Counted from the first letter of the stretch, positions 41,314 to 50,551 are shown. The stretch: 64,000 nt of DNA from Fen-999 sp041480065 (GCA_041480065.1 JBGOZF010000010.1:16781-80780); one strand, 5' to 3'. Notes: generated from the sequence alone by a model not told the origin. Numbers and translations: made by a program.

Positions 41314-42891
41314 ATGACAGTAACCCAGGCCCTGATCAGCGTTTCCGACAAGCGCAGCGTCGTGGACTTTGCGCGCGCCCTTGCCGCCCTGAATATCAAG
41401 CTGCTGTCGACCGGCGGCACGGCGAAGATGCTGCGCGACGCCGGCCTGACGGTCACCGACGTATCCGATTACACCGGCTTTCCCGAAATGCTCGACGGCC
41501 GCGTCAAGACCTTGCACCCGAAGGTGCATGGCGGCATCCTCGGCCGGCGCGACCTGCCCCAGCACCTGGCCACGATGGCGGAGCACGGCATCGCGCCGAT
41601 CGACCTGGTCGTGGTCAACCTCTACCCGTTCCAGCAGACAATCGCCAAGAAGGATTGCACGCTCGATGACGCCATCGAGAACATCGACATCGGCGGCCCG
41701 GCCATGGTGCGCGCGGCGGCCAAGAACCACGGCAACGAGCAGGGCGGCGTCGGCGTCATCACCGATCCCGAGGATTACGCACCAGTGGTCGAGGAACTCA
41801 AGGCCAACGGCGGCACGCTGAGCTACAAGACGCGGTTCGCACTGGCCAAGAAGGCGTTCACGCACACCGGCCGCTACGACTCGGCGATCGCCAACTGGCT
41901 GACCAGCCTGGACGCGGACAACAAGCCCGCCACGTTCCCCGAGCGCCTGCAACTGGCCTTCGACAAGGTGGACACCATGCGCTACGGCGAGAACCCGCAT
42001 CAGTCGGCTGCGTTCTACCGCGAGCCGACGCCTGTTCCCGGCAGCATCGCCAACTACGAGCAGTTGCAGGGCAAGGAGCTTTCCTACAACAACATCGCCG
42101 ATGCAGACGCGGCCTGGGAATGCGTCAAGGCCTTCGACGGCGTCACGGCCTGCGTCATCGTCAAGCACGCCAATCCCTGCGGCGTCGCGGTGGCCGAGAA
42201 TGCCGAAGCCGCCTACCGCAAGGCGTTCAAGACAGATCCGACGTCGGCCTTCGGCGGCATCATCGCTTTCAACACCGCCATCGACAAGGCGACGGCGGAG
42301 GCCGTTTCCGGCCAGTTCGCCGAAGTCATCATCGCGCCCGAGATCACGGCCGAGGCCCGCGCCGTCTTCGCCGCCAAGCAGAACCTGCGCGTGCTGGTCG
42401 TGCCGCTGGGCGCCGCGCCCGGCACCGTGTTCGATTTCAAGCGCGTCGGCGGCGGCCTGCTGGTGCAGACGGCGGACTCCGCGCGCATCACCCGGGCCGA
42501 CATCAAGGTCGTCACCAAGCGCGCACCGACCGAACAGGAAATGCGCGACCTGCTGTTTGCCTGGCGGGTCGCCAAGTACGTGAAGTCGAACGCCATCGTC
42601 TACTGCAAGGACGATATGACGGTCGGCGTCGGCGCCGGCCAGATGAGCCGTGTCGACTCGGCGCGCATCGCCGCCATCAAGGCCGAGAACAACGGTTTGA
42701 CGGTCGCTGGCTCCGTGGTCGCTTCGGATGCCTTCTTCCCCTTCCGCGACGGCCTCGACGTGTTGGCCAAGGCGGGCGCCACGGCCGTCATTCAACCCGG
42801 CGGCTCGGTCCGGGATGCAGAAGTCATCGCCGCCGCCGACGAGCAGAACGTCGCCATGGTATTCACCGGCTTCCGGCATTTTCGCCATTAA
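41314..42891 (+). CDS. purH: Bifunctional AICAR transformylase / IMP cyclohydrolase
   Basis: 525 residues. Last two steps of IMP synthesis. The N-terminal MGS-like cyclohydrolase domain (ALISVSDKRSVVDFARAL; STGGTAKML) occupies residues 1-~150. The C-terminal transformylase has RYGENPHQSA, KHANPCGVA and the SDAFFPFRDGLD active-site region. GAGG precedes the ATG at 41314. Confidence 0.97.
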   Translation: MTVTQALISVSDKRSVVDFARALAALNIKLLSTGGTAKMLRDAGLTVTDVSDYTGFPEMLDGRVKTLHPKVHGGILGRRDLPQHLATMAEHGIAPIDLVVVNLYPFQQTIAKKDCTLDDAIENIDIGGPAMVRAAAKNHGNEQGGVGVITDPEDYAPVVEELKANGGTLSYKTRFALAKKAFTHTGRYDSAIANWLTSLDADNKPATFPERLQLAFDKVDTMRYGENPHQSAAFYREPTPVPGSIANYEQLQGKELSYNNIADADAAWECVKAFDGVTACVIVKHANPCGVAVAENAEAAYRKAFKTDPTSAFGGIIAFNTAIDKATAEAVSGQFAEVIIAPEITAEARAVFAAKQNLRVLVVPLGAAPGTVFDFKRVGGGLLVQTADSARITRADIKVVTKRAPTEQEMRDLLFAWRVAKYVKSNAIVYCKDDMTVGVGAGQMSRVDSARIAAIKAENNGLTVAGSVVASDAFFPFRDGLDVLAKAGATAVIQPGGSVRDAEVIAAADEQNVAMVFTGFRHFRH

Positions 42892-42908
42892 GGATCAGAC
42901 TGCCAATC

Positions 42909-43490
42909 ATGAAACGAATTCTTTGTCTCTGTCTCGCCGGACTGTTCGCGGTCATCGCGGCGCCTGCCAGTGCCGAGGATCAGCCCGGCTGGTTCGACCG
43001 CGCCTGGAACGAAGTCGCACAGACCTATCGCCTGGGTGACACCGAGATCTATCTGCCTTTCCATACCTGGCACGCCCCCTGGGCCTACACCAACGATCAG
43101 ATCAAGCACTACCAGAACTGGCCGCCCGGCTTCGGCATCGGCCGCGGACTGTTCGACGACAAGGGCAACTGGCACGGCGTCTATGCCATGGGCTTTCAGG
43201 ACTCGCATTTCAAGCCAGAATGGATCGCCGGCTACGGCTGGAAGACCTATTGGCAGATCGGTTCCGAAGGCCGGGTGGGGCTCGGCTACACAGCCGGCTT
43301 CACCACCCGCACCGACTACGGTCACTACACGCCCGTGCCTCTGATCCTGCCGATCGCCTCGGCCGAGTTCCGCAGCGTGTCGCTGGAAACCGCCTACGTC
43401 CCGGGCGGCAAGGGCAACGGCAACGTCTTCTTCATGTGGGCGAAATGGCGAACCGACGGCAAGAGCCCGTCCGACTGGTCCAGGAAATGA
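42909..43490 (+). CDS. pagP: Lipid A palmitoyltransferase PagP
   Basis: 193 residues. Signal peptide (residues 1-22, ending ASA). The outer-membrane eight-strand barrel is marked by FHTWHAPWAY (catalytic His as in PagP), KGNWHGVYAMGFQDSH, AGYGWKTYW and LPIASAEF. PagP moves a palmitoyl chain from phospholipid to lipid A, strengthening the outer membrane. It sits between purH and purD, overlapping purD by four bases (ATGA), so it is probably made whenever the purine operon is transcribed. Confidence 0.88.
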   Translation: MKRILCLCLAGLFAVIAAPASAEDQPGWFDRAWNEVAQTYRLGDTEIYLPFHTWHAPWAYTNDQIKHYQNWPPGFGIGRGLFDDKGNWHGVYAMGFQDSHFKPEWIAGYGWKTYWQIGSEGRVGLGYTAGFTTRTDYGHYTPVPLILPIASAEFRSVSLETAYVPGGKGNGNVFFMWAKWRTDGKSPSDWSRK

Positions 43491-44758
43491 AACTTCTCGT
43501 CATCGGTTCGGGTGGCCGCGAACATGCTTTGGCCTGGCGTCTCGCTCAGGCGCCCGGCCTGCAGAAGGTCCTGGTGGCGCCCGGCAACGCTGGCACTGCG
43601 CGCGATCATGAACTGGAGAACCTGCCGATCACCGATGTCGAGGCGCTGGCCGACTACGCCGCCAACGAGAACATCTACCTGACCGTGGTGGGGCCGGAAG
43701 CCCCCCTGGCCGCCGGCGTGGTCGATGTTTTCCGTTCCCGCGGCTTGCGCATCTTCGGCCCGACCAAGGCCGCCGCGCAACTCGAGAGCTCGAAGGATTT
43801 CGCCAAGCGCTTCATGGCCCGTCACGGCATCCCGACAGCAGAGTTCGAGACTTTTGCCGATGCGGCCAAGGCCCATGCCTATGTCGACGCCAAAGGCACC
43901 CCCATCGTCATCAAGGCCGATGGCCTGGCTGCCGGCAAGGGGGTCGTCGTCGCCATGTCGGCTGCGGAAGCGCACGAAGCGATCGACATGATGCTGCTCG
44001 ACAACAAGATGGGAGATGCCGGTGCCCGCGTCGTCATCGAGGAGTTTCTCGACGGCGAGGAGGCCAGCTTCATCGTCATGGCCGACGGCAAGCATGCTTT
44101 GGCACTGGCTACCAGCCAGGACCACAAGCGCCTCAAGGACGGCGACCAGGGGCCCAACACCGGCGGCATGGGCGCCTATTCGCCGGCTCCGGTGGTCACG
44201 CCCCAGATCCATGCCAAGGCCATGCGTGAAGTCATCATGCCGACCATCCAGGGCATGGAGAAGGACGGCATCCCCTACACCGGCTTCCTTTATGCCGGCC
44301 TGATGATCAAGCCGGACGGCTCGCTCAAGGTGCTCGAATTCAACTGCCGCATGGGCGACCCGGAGACGCAGCCGATCATGATGCGGCTTAAGAGCAATTT
44401 CGTCACTCTGGTCGACGCCGCCATCGACGGGCGCCTCGACAAGGTGGAGGCCGACTGGGACCGGCGCGTCGCACTGGGCGTCGTCATGGCGGCGGCCAAC
44501 TATCCCGAGACACCGAAAAAGGGCGACGCCATCCACGGCCTGCCCGAACGAGATGCCGAGGACGTTCACATATTCCATGCCGGCACGGCGAAATTCGAAG
44601 GCCGCGTGGTCACCGCCGGCGGCCGGGTACTCTGCGTCACGGCGCTCGGCGAGACCGTCAAGGCCGCCCAGAAGAGGGCTTACGAGGCCGTCGACACGAT
44701 ACGCTTCCACGGCATGCAGTTCCGCCGCGACATCGGCCACCGCGCCATCCGGCATTGA
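43487..44758 (+). CDS. purD: Phosphoribosylamine-glycine ligase
   Basis: 423 residues. ATP-grasp enzyme of purine synthesis. LLVIGSGGREHALAWRL at the N-terminus, VIKADGLAAGKGVVVA in the ATP-grasp, and LEFNCRMGDPETQ carrying metal ligands. Start overlaps the pagP stop; its own stop overlaps the hemF start by one base. Confidence 0.97.
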   Translation: MKLLVIGSGGREHALAWRLAQAPGLQKVLVAPGNAGTARDHELENLPITDVEALADYAANENIYLTVVGPEAPLAAGVVDVFRSRGLRIFGPTKAAAQLESSKDFAKRFMARHGIPTAEFETFADAAKAHAYVDAKGTPIVIKADGLAAGKGVVVAMSAAEAHEAIDMMLLDNKMGDAGARVVIEEFLDGEEASFIVMADGKHALALATSQDHKRLKDGDQGPNTGGMGAYSPAPVVTPQIHAKAMREVIMPTIQGMEKDGIPYTGFLYAGLMIKPDGSLKVLEFNCRMGDPETQPIMMRLKSNFVTLVDAAIDGRLDKVEADWDRRVALGVVMAAANYPETPKKGDAIHGLPERDAEDVHIFHAGTAKFEGRVVTAGGRVLCVTALGETVKAAQKRAYEAVDTIRFHGMQFRRDIGHRAIRH

Positions 44759-45642
44759 TGGACCCCGCCCAGGTCCGGAATTACCTCTCCGGCCTCCAGC
44801 AGCAAATCGTCGTCGCCCTCGAAACCTTCGACGGCAAGACATTCCGGCGCGACGTACAACCGGGCGGCAATACGGCTTGTGTCGTCGAAGAAGGCAACTT
44901 CTTCGAGCGTGGCGGTGTCAACTTCTCTCACGTCGCCGGCGAGAATCTGCCCGCTTCGGCGACTGCGCATCGGCCCGAGTTGGCCGGGCGTAAATGGGAG
45001 GCGATGGGAGTCTCGCTGGTGCTGCATCCGCGCAACCCGTACTGCCCGACCAGCCATATGAACGTGCGCTTCTTCATGGCCACGAAGGAAGACGCCGAGC
45101 CGGTCTGGTGGTTCGGCGGCGGCATGGACCTCACGCCCTACTATGGCTTCGCCGACGATGCCGTCTATTTCCACCGCACGTGCAAGGACGCGCTGACGCC
45201 ATTCGGCGCCGATGTGCATGCCCGCTGCAAGAAGTGGTGCGACGAGTACTTCTATCTCAGGCACCGCAAGGAAGCGCGCGGTATCGGCGGCATATTCTTC
45301 GATGACCTGAACGAAGGCGGCTTCGACCGCTGCTTTGCGCTGACCCGCGCCGTCGGCGACAGGTTTGTTCCTGCCTACCTGCCGATCTGCGAACGCCGGC
45401 GCGACCTGCCCTACGGCGAGCGCGAACGGGATTTCCAGGCCTACCGGCGCGGCCGCTACGTCGAATTCAATCTCGTCTGGGACCGCGGTACCCTATTCGG
45501 ATTGCAGTCAGGTGGCCGCACCGAAGCCATCCTGATGTCGCTGCCGCCGATCGTGAAATGGCGCTATGACTGGCATCCCGAACCGGGCAGCGCCGAGGAA
45601 AAGCTCTACACGGATTTTCTGCCGCCGCGTGACTGGCTGTAG
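44758..45642 (+). CDS. hemF: Oxygen-dependent coproporphyrinogen-III oxidase
   Basis: 294 residues. Converts coproporphyrinogen III to protoporphyrinogen IX with O2. NPYCPTSHMNVRFF, WWFGGGMDLTPYYG and YVEFNLVWDRGTLFGLQSGGR are diagnostic. The ATG at 44758 is preferred over the TTG one codon before. It ends one base from the convergent Crp-type gene. Confidence 0.96.
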   Translation: MDPAQVRNYLSGLQQQIVVALETFDGKTFRRDVQPGGNTACVVEEGNFFERGGVNFSHVAGENLPASATAHRPELAGRKWEAMGVSLVLHPRNPYCPTSHMNVRFFMATKEDAEPVWWFGGGMDLTPYYGFADDAVYFHRTCKDALTPFGADVHARCKKWCDEYFYLRHRKEARGIGGIFFDDLNEGGFDRCFALTRAVGDRFVPAYLPICERRRDLPYGERERDFQAYRRGRYVEFNLVWDRGTLFGLQSGGRTEAILMSLPPIVKWRYDWHPEPGSAEEKLYTDFLPPRDWL

Positions 45643-45643
45643 T

Positions 45644-46306
45644 TCACGTCTTGGCGATCAGCCCGGCCAAGCCGCCGGCATCGCGAACCATCGTCACCCC
45701 GCGCCCGGTTTCGACGTAGCCGAGAGAGACATACTCCCGAATCAACCGCGCGACCACCTCGCGCGTGGTGCCCAAATGCTGCGCCATCTGCTGCTGGGTC
45801 ATGCGCAACTCGCCGTCGGCGGAGGCGTGCACCAGCAGCAGGTTGGCCAGCCGCTGGTCGAGCTTGTAGGAATGGACTTCCTCAAGCTCCGTCATCAGGC
45901 GGAACACCAGGGTCGACAGGGCGCGAACGGTGACATCCTGGATCGACGGCTCGTGTTCGAACAACTGGCGGAAAATCGGCCCGGGAATCAGGGCCACGGT
46001 CGTGTCCGACTCGGCCTGCACCCAGGCCGGGTAGCGCAGATCGTTGAACAAGCTGTTGAGCGCGAAGACGCAGGTCTCGCCCGGGTCGATGAAGTAGAGC
46101 GTGGCCTCGGTGCCGTCCGGCGCCAGCGAATACACCCGCAGACGGCCACGGACCACGAAATAGGCGCCCGAGATCGGGGTTCCCTTGTGCAGGATCGGCG
46201 CCGGCGGCGAGCAGTCCTTGTAGATGGTCCCCTGCCGCAACAGTTTCCGGCCGCTTTCGGAGAGATTGCGGAAGGGCCCCAGCGATTCCAACTGATTGTT
46301 GGCCAT
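45644..46306 (-). CDS. Crp/Fnr-family regulator of a redox cassette
   Basis: About 220 residues; the exact start is uncertain (ATG at 46306, 46315 or 46324, none with a clear ribosome site). Effector domain ~residues 25-125; helix-turn-helix MTQQQMAQHLGTTREVVARLIREY with an R-E-xxx-R recognition helix, predicting a TGT-type half-site. There are no FNR cluster cysteines. It is encoded just downstream of the polyferredoxin, peroxidase and DUF4242 genes, whose upstream regions carry TnTGTA-N8-TACATA palindromes, so it is the natural candidate to bind them. Confidence 0.85.
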   Translation of the reverse strand: MANNQLESLGPFRNLSESGRKLLRQGTIYKDCSPPAPILHKGTPISGAYFVVRGRLRVYSLAPDGTEATLYFIDPGETCVFALNSLFNDLRYPAWVQAESDTTVALIPGPIFRQLFEHEPSIQDVTVRALSTLVFRLMTELEEVHSYKLDQRLANLLLVHASADGELRMTQQQMAQHLGTTREVVARLIREYVSLGYVETGRGVTMVRDAGGLAGLIAKT

Positions 46307-46399
46307 GGCCCGCATTCTAGCCATAAAGACCGATGGCGCAAACCCACACCCTACCGCGAGTGAACGCGGCCTACCGGGAGCTTTCGGCGAGGAGACGAT

Positions 46400-47494
46400 T
46401 CAGTTCGGTGTCAGCGGCCGCGTCATCCAACTCGCGTTCGAACTCTCCCTCAGTACCAGGAACCAGGCGAAGAACGCTGTCGTCAGCGCCTGCGAGATCA
46501 GTGGGGCCCAGGCCGGCAGCACGCCGGTCAGGTCGTACAGCAGCCCGGTGCCCGGATACGGTCCGAACCCGCCGAGCGCCGGTATGCGGTACCAGTAATA
46601 CGTGCTCACCGCCGCTGCGGCGAAGATCCTGATCAGGGTATTGCGCGCCGCTTTCGACCGGCACAGCCATTTGCGGGCCACCAGATAAACAGCAAGCGAC
46701 ACCGACGCGCAGCCGAACGGCCACAGGTAGGCGGCAATCACTTCGCCCGCTCCGATGTCTCCGGGGTAATCAGGCAGTTGGTACCAGCCCCAGACGAATC
46801 CGACAAAGCTGCCGGTGAGGCCGTGGCCGAGCCATTTCTCCAGCGGCGAACGGCCCGTGACAGCGGGGCTCATCGACCGCGTCGAGTCCGGGCACGGCGT
46901 CGTGCATTTGCGGCAGGAATCGCAGCGCGCGTTGCCGACAGTGATCGCCGGCGACAAGCCGTACAGCTTCTCGACCGGGTGGATCGGACACAGCGACGTA
47001 CACCAGCCGCTGCGCCACTCGAATGCGATGCCGAGTGAGAACGCGATCACGGCGGCAAGCAAGAGCATGAGTGCCGTGAACGGTCCACTGGTGTTGAGCG
47101 ACAGATGGCGCAACGGCACAATCAGCAACAGCGCCGAGACACTCATCAGACCCAGCAGGCCCGCCCACCGGCGCGGCAGGATAAGCTCGTGCGAAAGACA
47201 CAGGTAGTGCGGCAGCAGGCTCAGCGTTGCCATCGGACAGACATTGCGCCATAACCCGGGCGCCACCACGATCAATGCGGGCGCGACCGGTATCAGGATG
47301 TTCCACATGATGGCGATGCCAGCCGCGGGACTAATGATCAGCAGGCCGACCAGGAAGACAGCCGCCACCAGCACGATGCCCTGGATAGTGTGCCAATGCG
47401 CGAACGGGTTCGAGCCGGTCGCCGGCGATCGACATCTTGCCGATCGAACCGTCAAGGTGGATGCTTCGGCAAACTCGGTAGCGGCGGTTAACAT
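46400..47494 (-). CDS. Membrane polyferredoxin (NapH/NosR-like 4Fe-4S protein)
   Basis: 364 residues. About six or more membrane helices, with a cysteine motif WRNVCPMATL between helices, WCTSLCPIHPVEKLYG near the middle and a full 4Fe-4S motif CDSCRKCTTPCPD after it. This layout resembles membrane electron-transfer proteins of the NapH/NosR/CcoG type that bridge the quinol pool and periplasmic acceptors. Specific partners are unknown; the neighbouring dihaem peroxidase is a candidate. Start at 47494 (MLTAATEFAEAS), which avoids 39 non-conserved codons. Its upstream palindrome is at 47576. Confidence 0.72.
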   Translation of the reverse strand: MLTAATEFAEASTLTVRSARCRSPATGSNPFAHWHTIQGIVLVAAVFLVGLLIISPAAGIAIMWNILIPVAPALIVVAPGLWRNVCPMATLSLLPHYLCLSHELILPRRWAGLLGLMSVSALLLIVPLRHLSLNTSGPFTALMLLLAAVIAFSLGIAFEWRSGWCTSLCPIHPVEKLYGLSPAITVGNARCDSCRKCTTPCPDSTRSMSPAVTGRSPLEKWLGHGLTGSFVGFVWGWYQLPDYPGDIGAGEVIAAYLWPFGCASVSLAVYLVARKWLCRSKAARNTLIRIFAAAAVSTYYWYRIPALGGFGPYPGTGLLYDLTGVLPAWAPLISQALTTAFFAWFLVLRESSNASWMTRPLTPN

Positions 47495-47575
47495 GATCGC
47501 ATCCCCTGCTTTCGCGGCGGGACGCACGAAGGCGTGCCCCGCACGGTGGCAGCGTGCGCCGAAATCCTGCCGCGG

Positions 47576-47595
47576 TCTGTACCAAATGTTACATA
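47576..47595. promoter_or_regulatory. Candidate Crp-type operator, polyferredoxin gene
   Basis: TCTGTACCAAATGTTACATA, 82 bp upstream of the polyferredoxin start. The outer halves TnTGTA and TACATA match the site at 49408; the spacer is also 8 bp. Confidence 0.65.
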
Positions 47596-47650
47596 GACGC
47601 GACTGCCCCAACCGGGATGGATGGGGCAGTCATCGCTGGCGCCACGTCGA

Positions 47651-48988
47651 TCAGCGCTTGGCGTGTTTGTCCTTGGCAATCTGTGCGGTCAGCGTGTCGC
47701 TGCTCAAGGAGTTGAGGAAGGCGACGACGTCCTCGACATCCTGATCGCTGAGCGTACGCCGCTCGACGCGCTTGAACACTCGCTCGGTCGGCGACCAGAC
47801 GGCGGAACGCGCCGGCGCTGCGTTGGCGCCGATGGTCGCGCCCAACTGCGCGCTGGCCATGATGCGCACCATTTCCGACAGTTTGTCGACCGAGCCGTTG
47901 TGCAGGTAAGGCCCGGTCAAGGCGATATTGCGCAAGGATGGAACACGCCAGGTGCCGCGCCCGCTGTGTCCCGATGCGCCGCCGTCGGCAAGCAGATCGT
48001 AACGGGTCTCGTAGGGCGTCGGATTGGTCGGGAAAATGCGCATGGCCATCTTGCCGCCGAGCAGGCTCGCATCGCTGAAGGCCGGGCCCTGGTGACAGGT
48101 CACACAGCCCGTGGCTTCGAACAAGGCCATGCCGCGAACCTGGGCCGGCGTCAGCGCGGTGGCATCGCCGCGCACGAAGCGGTCGTAGGGCGCGTCCGGA
48201 GTGATCAGCGTCCGCTCGAAGGCAGCGATAGCCTTGGCCATCAGATCGAGTGTGATCGGCTGGTCGGCGCCGAAAACGCGGGCGAACTCCTCACGATAGG
48301 ATGGATCGGCGCTGATCCGCTTCACCGCCTCCTCGGAGGTCGGCATGCCCATCTCGATCGGATTCATGATCGGGCCCTTGGCCTGCTCTTCCAGCGAGGG
48401 GGCGCGGCCATCCCAGAACATCACCGACTGGAAGGCGGCGTTCCAGACCGTTGGCACGTTGCGGCCGCCGATCTGGCCCGATATGCCGGTGGCCGTGCGC
48501 CGCGCGTCGCCGCCGCCTTTCTGGTACAGATCATGACAGGAGGCGCAAGACAAGGTGTTGTCGCCGGACAGGCGAACGTCGTAGTACAGGCGCTTGCCCA
48601 GAGAGACCTTTTCCGGGGTTGTCGGGTTGTCCGGCGGTGCCGGTGCCTTGTCGGGCAGAGGCTGCCAGACGTATTCCGGCGGCAACGCGTTGGCGTCGAA
48701 GACCCTCGTGCCCCACTCGTTCATGTGTGTCACCGGACTCTGCCGGTAGGCGGCAAGAATGGGCGCCACCACCTGTTCCGGCGCCTTCGCGATCGACAGT
48801 GCCACCGTGATCTTGAATGCAAAGGCGATGACGCCCATGCTGAAGGCAAGCGTCAACATCCACTTGCCGCCGGTCGAGATACCGACAAAGGGACCGAGTT
48901 CCTTGTGCACCATCAGCACCACCAAGGAAAACGCGACCAATATGGCGGGAATCGCAACTTCCAGAATATCGCTTATACCTGTATCCAT
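47651..48988 (-). CDS. Membrane-anchored dihaem cytochrome c peroxidase (CcpA/MauG family)
   Basis: 445 residues. Two N-terminal membrane helices (about residues 10-27 and 42-66), then the peroxidase domain with haem-attachment motifs CASCH (148-152) and CVTCH (295-299). MFWDGRAPSLEEQA and GPYLHNGSVDKL are family landmarks. Periplasmic reduction of H2O2 using electrons from small cytochromes or the membrane is likely. The usual form is soluble with a signal peptide; a double-helix anchor is less common. GGGGAG ribosome site. It follows the DUF4242 gene by 44 bp. Confidence 0.88.
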   Translation of the reverse strand: MDTGISDILEVAIPAILVAFSLVVLMVHKELGPFVGISTGGKWMLTLAFSMGVIAFAFKITVALSIAKAPEQVVAPILAAYRQSPVTHMNEWGTRVFDANALPPEYVWQPLPDKAPAPPDNPTTPEKVSLGKRLYYDVRLSGDNTLSCASCHDLYQKGGGDARRTATGISGQIGGRNVPTVWNAAFQSVMFWDGRAPSLEEQAKGPIMNPIEMGMPTSEEAVKRISADPSYREEFARVFGADQPITLDLMAKAIAAFERTLITPDAPYDRFVRGDATALTPAQVRGMALFEATGCVTCHQGPAFSDASLLGGKMAMRIFPTNPTPYETRYDLLADGGASGHSGRGTWRVPSLRNIALTGPYLHNGSVDKLSEMVRIMASAQLGATIGANAAPARSAVWSPTERVFKRVERRTLSDQDVEDVVAFLNSLSSDTLTAQIAKDKHAKR

Positions 48989-49032
48989 CTTATGCTCCCC
49001 GATGTTTCCCCCGTCTGCGCCTGCCCGTTCGT

Positions 49033-49341
49033 TCAGGCGTTGGCCGGACGGCGGAAGAACGTATCGCCGGGCGTTGCCGTCGTCACTTCGGTGATCGAAT
49101 CGAACGGCAGACCGACCCGGGTGTGTGCCCGCTTGACCGCATCCGCATCCGGCGCCATGTTCAGGCAGAAGGCGCGGCCATCCTCGTAGCCGACATGTAT
49201 GCGCAGGGGCACCACCCCTTCTGCATAGCACGCCTTCTCGTAGAGGGCAAAGAAGCCTTCGAAATCAGAGGGTGTCAGCTTCTCCGGAAACGTCTTCAGC
49301 TTGCGGTCGTGTGTATCGATGAAGAAACGCATTGGCTGCAT
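49033..49341 (-). CDS. DUF4242-like small protein
   Basis: 102 residues with GGGAG upstream of the ATG. Compact alpha/beta protein containing YEKACYAEGVVPLRIHVGYEDGR split by a short turn, then AFCLNMAPDADAVKRAHTRVG, the pattern of the DUF4242 family. No signal peptide, so cytosolic. Function is not established for the family. First gene after the palindrome at 49408, probably co-transcribed with the peroxidase. Confidence 0.65.
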   Translation of the reverse strand: MQPMRFFIDTHDRKLKTFPEKLTPSDFEGFFALYEKACYAEGVVPLRIHVGYEDGRAFCLNMAPDADAVKRAHTRVGLPFDSITEVTTATPGDTFFRRPANA

Positions 49342-49407
49342 GGCAATCTCCCGTCAAAAAGCTACGAATCGTAGTGAGATGAAGGCTACCGGCACGCGCC
49401 CCGCCCG

Positions 49408-49427
49408 TATGTAACAAAAGCTACATA
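49408..49427. promoter_or_regulatory. Candidate Crp-type operator, DUF4242-peroxidase operon
   Basis: TATGTAACAAAAGCTACATA: perfect TATGTA-N8-TACATA, 66 bp upstream of the DUF4242 start. The remaining 231-bp gap to the GNAT gene shows nothing else recognisable. Confidence 0.68.
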
Positions 49428-49572
49428 GCGTCCGATATATCGTCCTGATTGTTCAGCAGAAATGAACCGACGCGGCGGCATTCGGGCAGGCTACGCGTGT
49501 CAGCAGCAGCGCCATCGAGGGCACAGTCCCACTGCCAAGCCCCGGAAAGGCAGCCCACATTGCTGTCTCCCG

Positions 49573-50091
49573 CTAATCGTCAGCCGGCAAACCCTCGTAG
49601 CCGCCACCGGCGAGCACCACCGACGTCTCCACCTGCCGTTCGGGAATGTTCCAGTAGCGGCGCAGCAGGCGGCTCTTCTCGTCCGGCGTGACCTGGACAT
49701 AGCCGTTCTTGCGGTAGAAGCGGATCGCCCAGTCGGCCGCCGCCCAGGTGCCGATCAGGATCGGCTTCGCGGTCATGCCTTCGAGGTGTCGCAGCAGCGC
49801 GGTGCCGACGCCGCCCTGGCGGGCAACGGTACGCACGTAGGCATGGCGGATCAGGCAGACCTCGCCCTTGTCCTGGATGCCCATGACGCCGACCAGTTGC
49901 AGGCCGTCTTCCATGCCCCAGAAGCGTACACCATCGGCAATCTCGCCGCGCAATTCGTCGAGCGGCATGTAGGGCTCGTGCCAGCGGTCGGCGGGAATCA
50001 CGCCCCGGTAGGCCGAAGCGGCGTCGTTGATGATCTCGGCCATCGCGTCGAGATCGGCGTCGCCGCATTCACGAATCGACGCCGGCGCCAT
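49573..50091 (-). CDS. GNAT-family N-acetyltransferase
   Basis: 172 residues from the ATG at 50091, 10 bp after the dut stop. The acetyl-CoA loop is in VARQGGVGTALLRHL, and the C-terminal AADWAIRFYRKNGY is typical of GNAT enzymes. Substrate unknown. A longer frame back to 50169 overlaps dut and is rejected. Confidence 0.85.
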   Translation of the reverse strand: MAPASIRECGDADLDAMAEIINDAASAYRGVIPADRWHEPYMPLDELRGEIADGVRFWGMEDGLQLVGVMGIQDKGEVCLIRHAYVRTVARQGGVGTALLRHLEGMTAKPILIGTWAAADWAIRFYRKNGYVQVTPDEKSRLLRRYWNIPERQVETSVVLAGGGYEGLPADD

Positions 50092-50101
50092 GGCGAGGTA
50101 T

Positions 50102-50551
50102 TCAACCGTGCCCGGTGCTCCCGAAACCGCCTTCGCCGCGATGGCTTGCATCGAAATCATCGACGACATTGAATGCCACCTGCACCACCGGCACGACGAC
50201 CAGTTGCGCCAGCCGATCGAGCGGATTGAGCGTAAAGGGCTCCTTGCCGCGGTTCCAGGTGGAGACGAAGATCTCGCCCTGGTAGTCGGAATCGATCAGG
50301 CCGACCAGATTGCCCAGCACGATGCCATGCTTGTGGCCGAGCCCCGAGCGCGGCAGGATCATGGCCGCCAGCCCCGGATCGGCGAGATGGATCGCCATGC
50401 CGGTGGGAATCAAGTGCGTTTCACCCGGATGGATCTTCAGCGGCCCTTCGATGCAGGCGCGCAGATCGAGGCCGGCGGAACCGGGCGTCGCGTAATGCGG
50501 AGGGCTGTCGCGCAGCCGCTGGTCGAGGATCTTGACGTCTATACGGTGCAT
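50102..50551 (-). CDS. dut: dUTP pyrophosphatase
   Basis: 149 residues. Hydrolyses dUTP, keeping uracil out of DNA and supplying dUMP. Trimeric dUTPase motifs: YATPGSAGLDLRA, LPRSGLGHKHGIVLGN, GLIDSDYQGE, and the C-terminal flexible GFGSTGHG. It overlaps the 3' end of coaBC by 13 bp. Confidence 0.97.
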   Translation of the reverse strand: MHRIDVKILDQRLRDSPPHYATPGSAGLDLRACIEGPLKIHPGETHLIPTGMAIHLADPGLAAMILPRSGLGHKHGIVLGNLVGLIDSDYQGEIFVSTWNRGKEPFTLNPLDRLAQLVVVPVVQVAFNVVDDFDASHRGEGGFGSTGHG

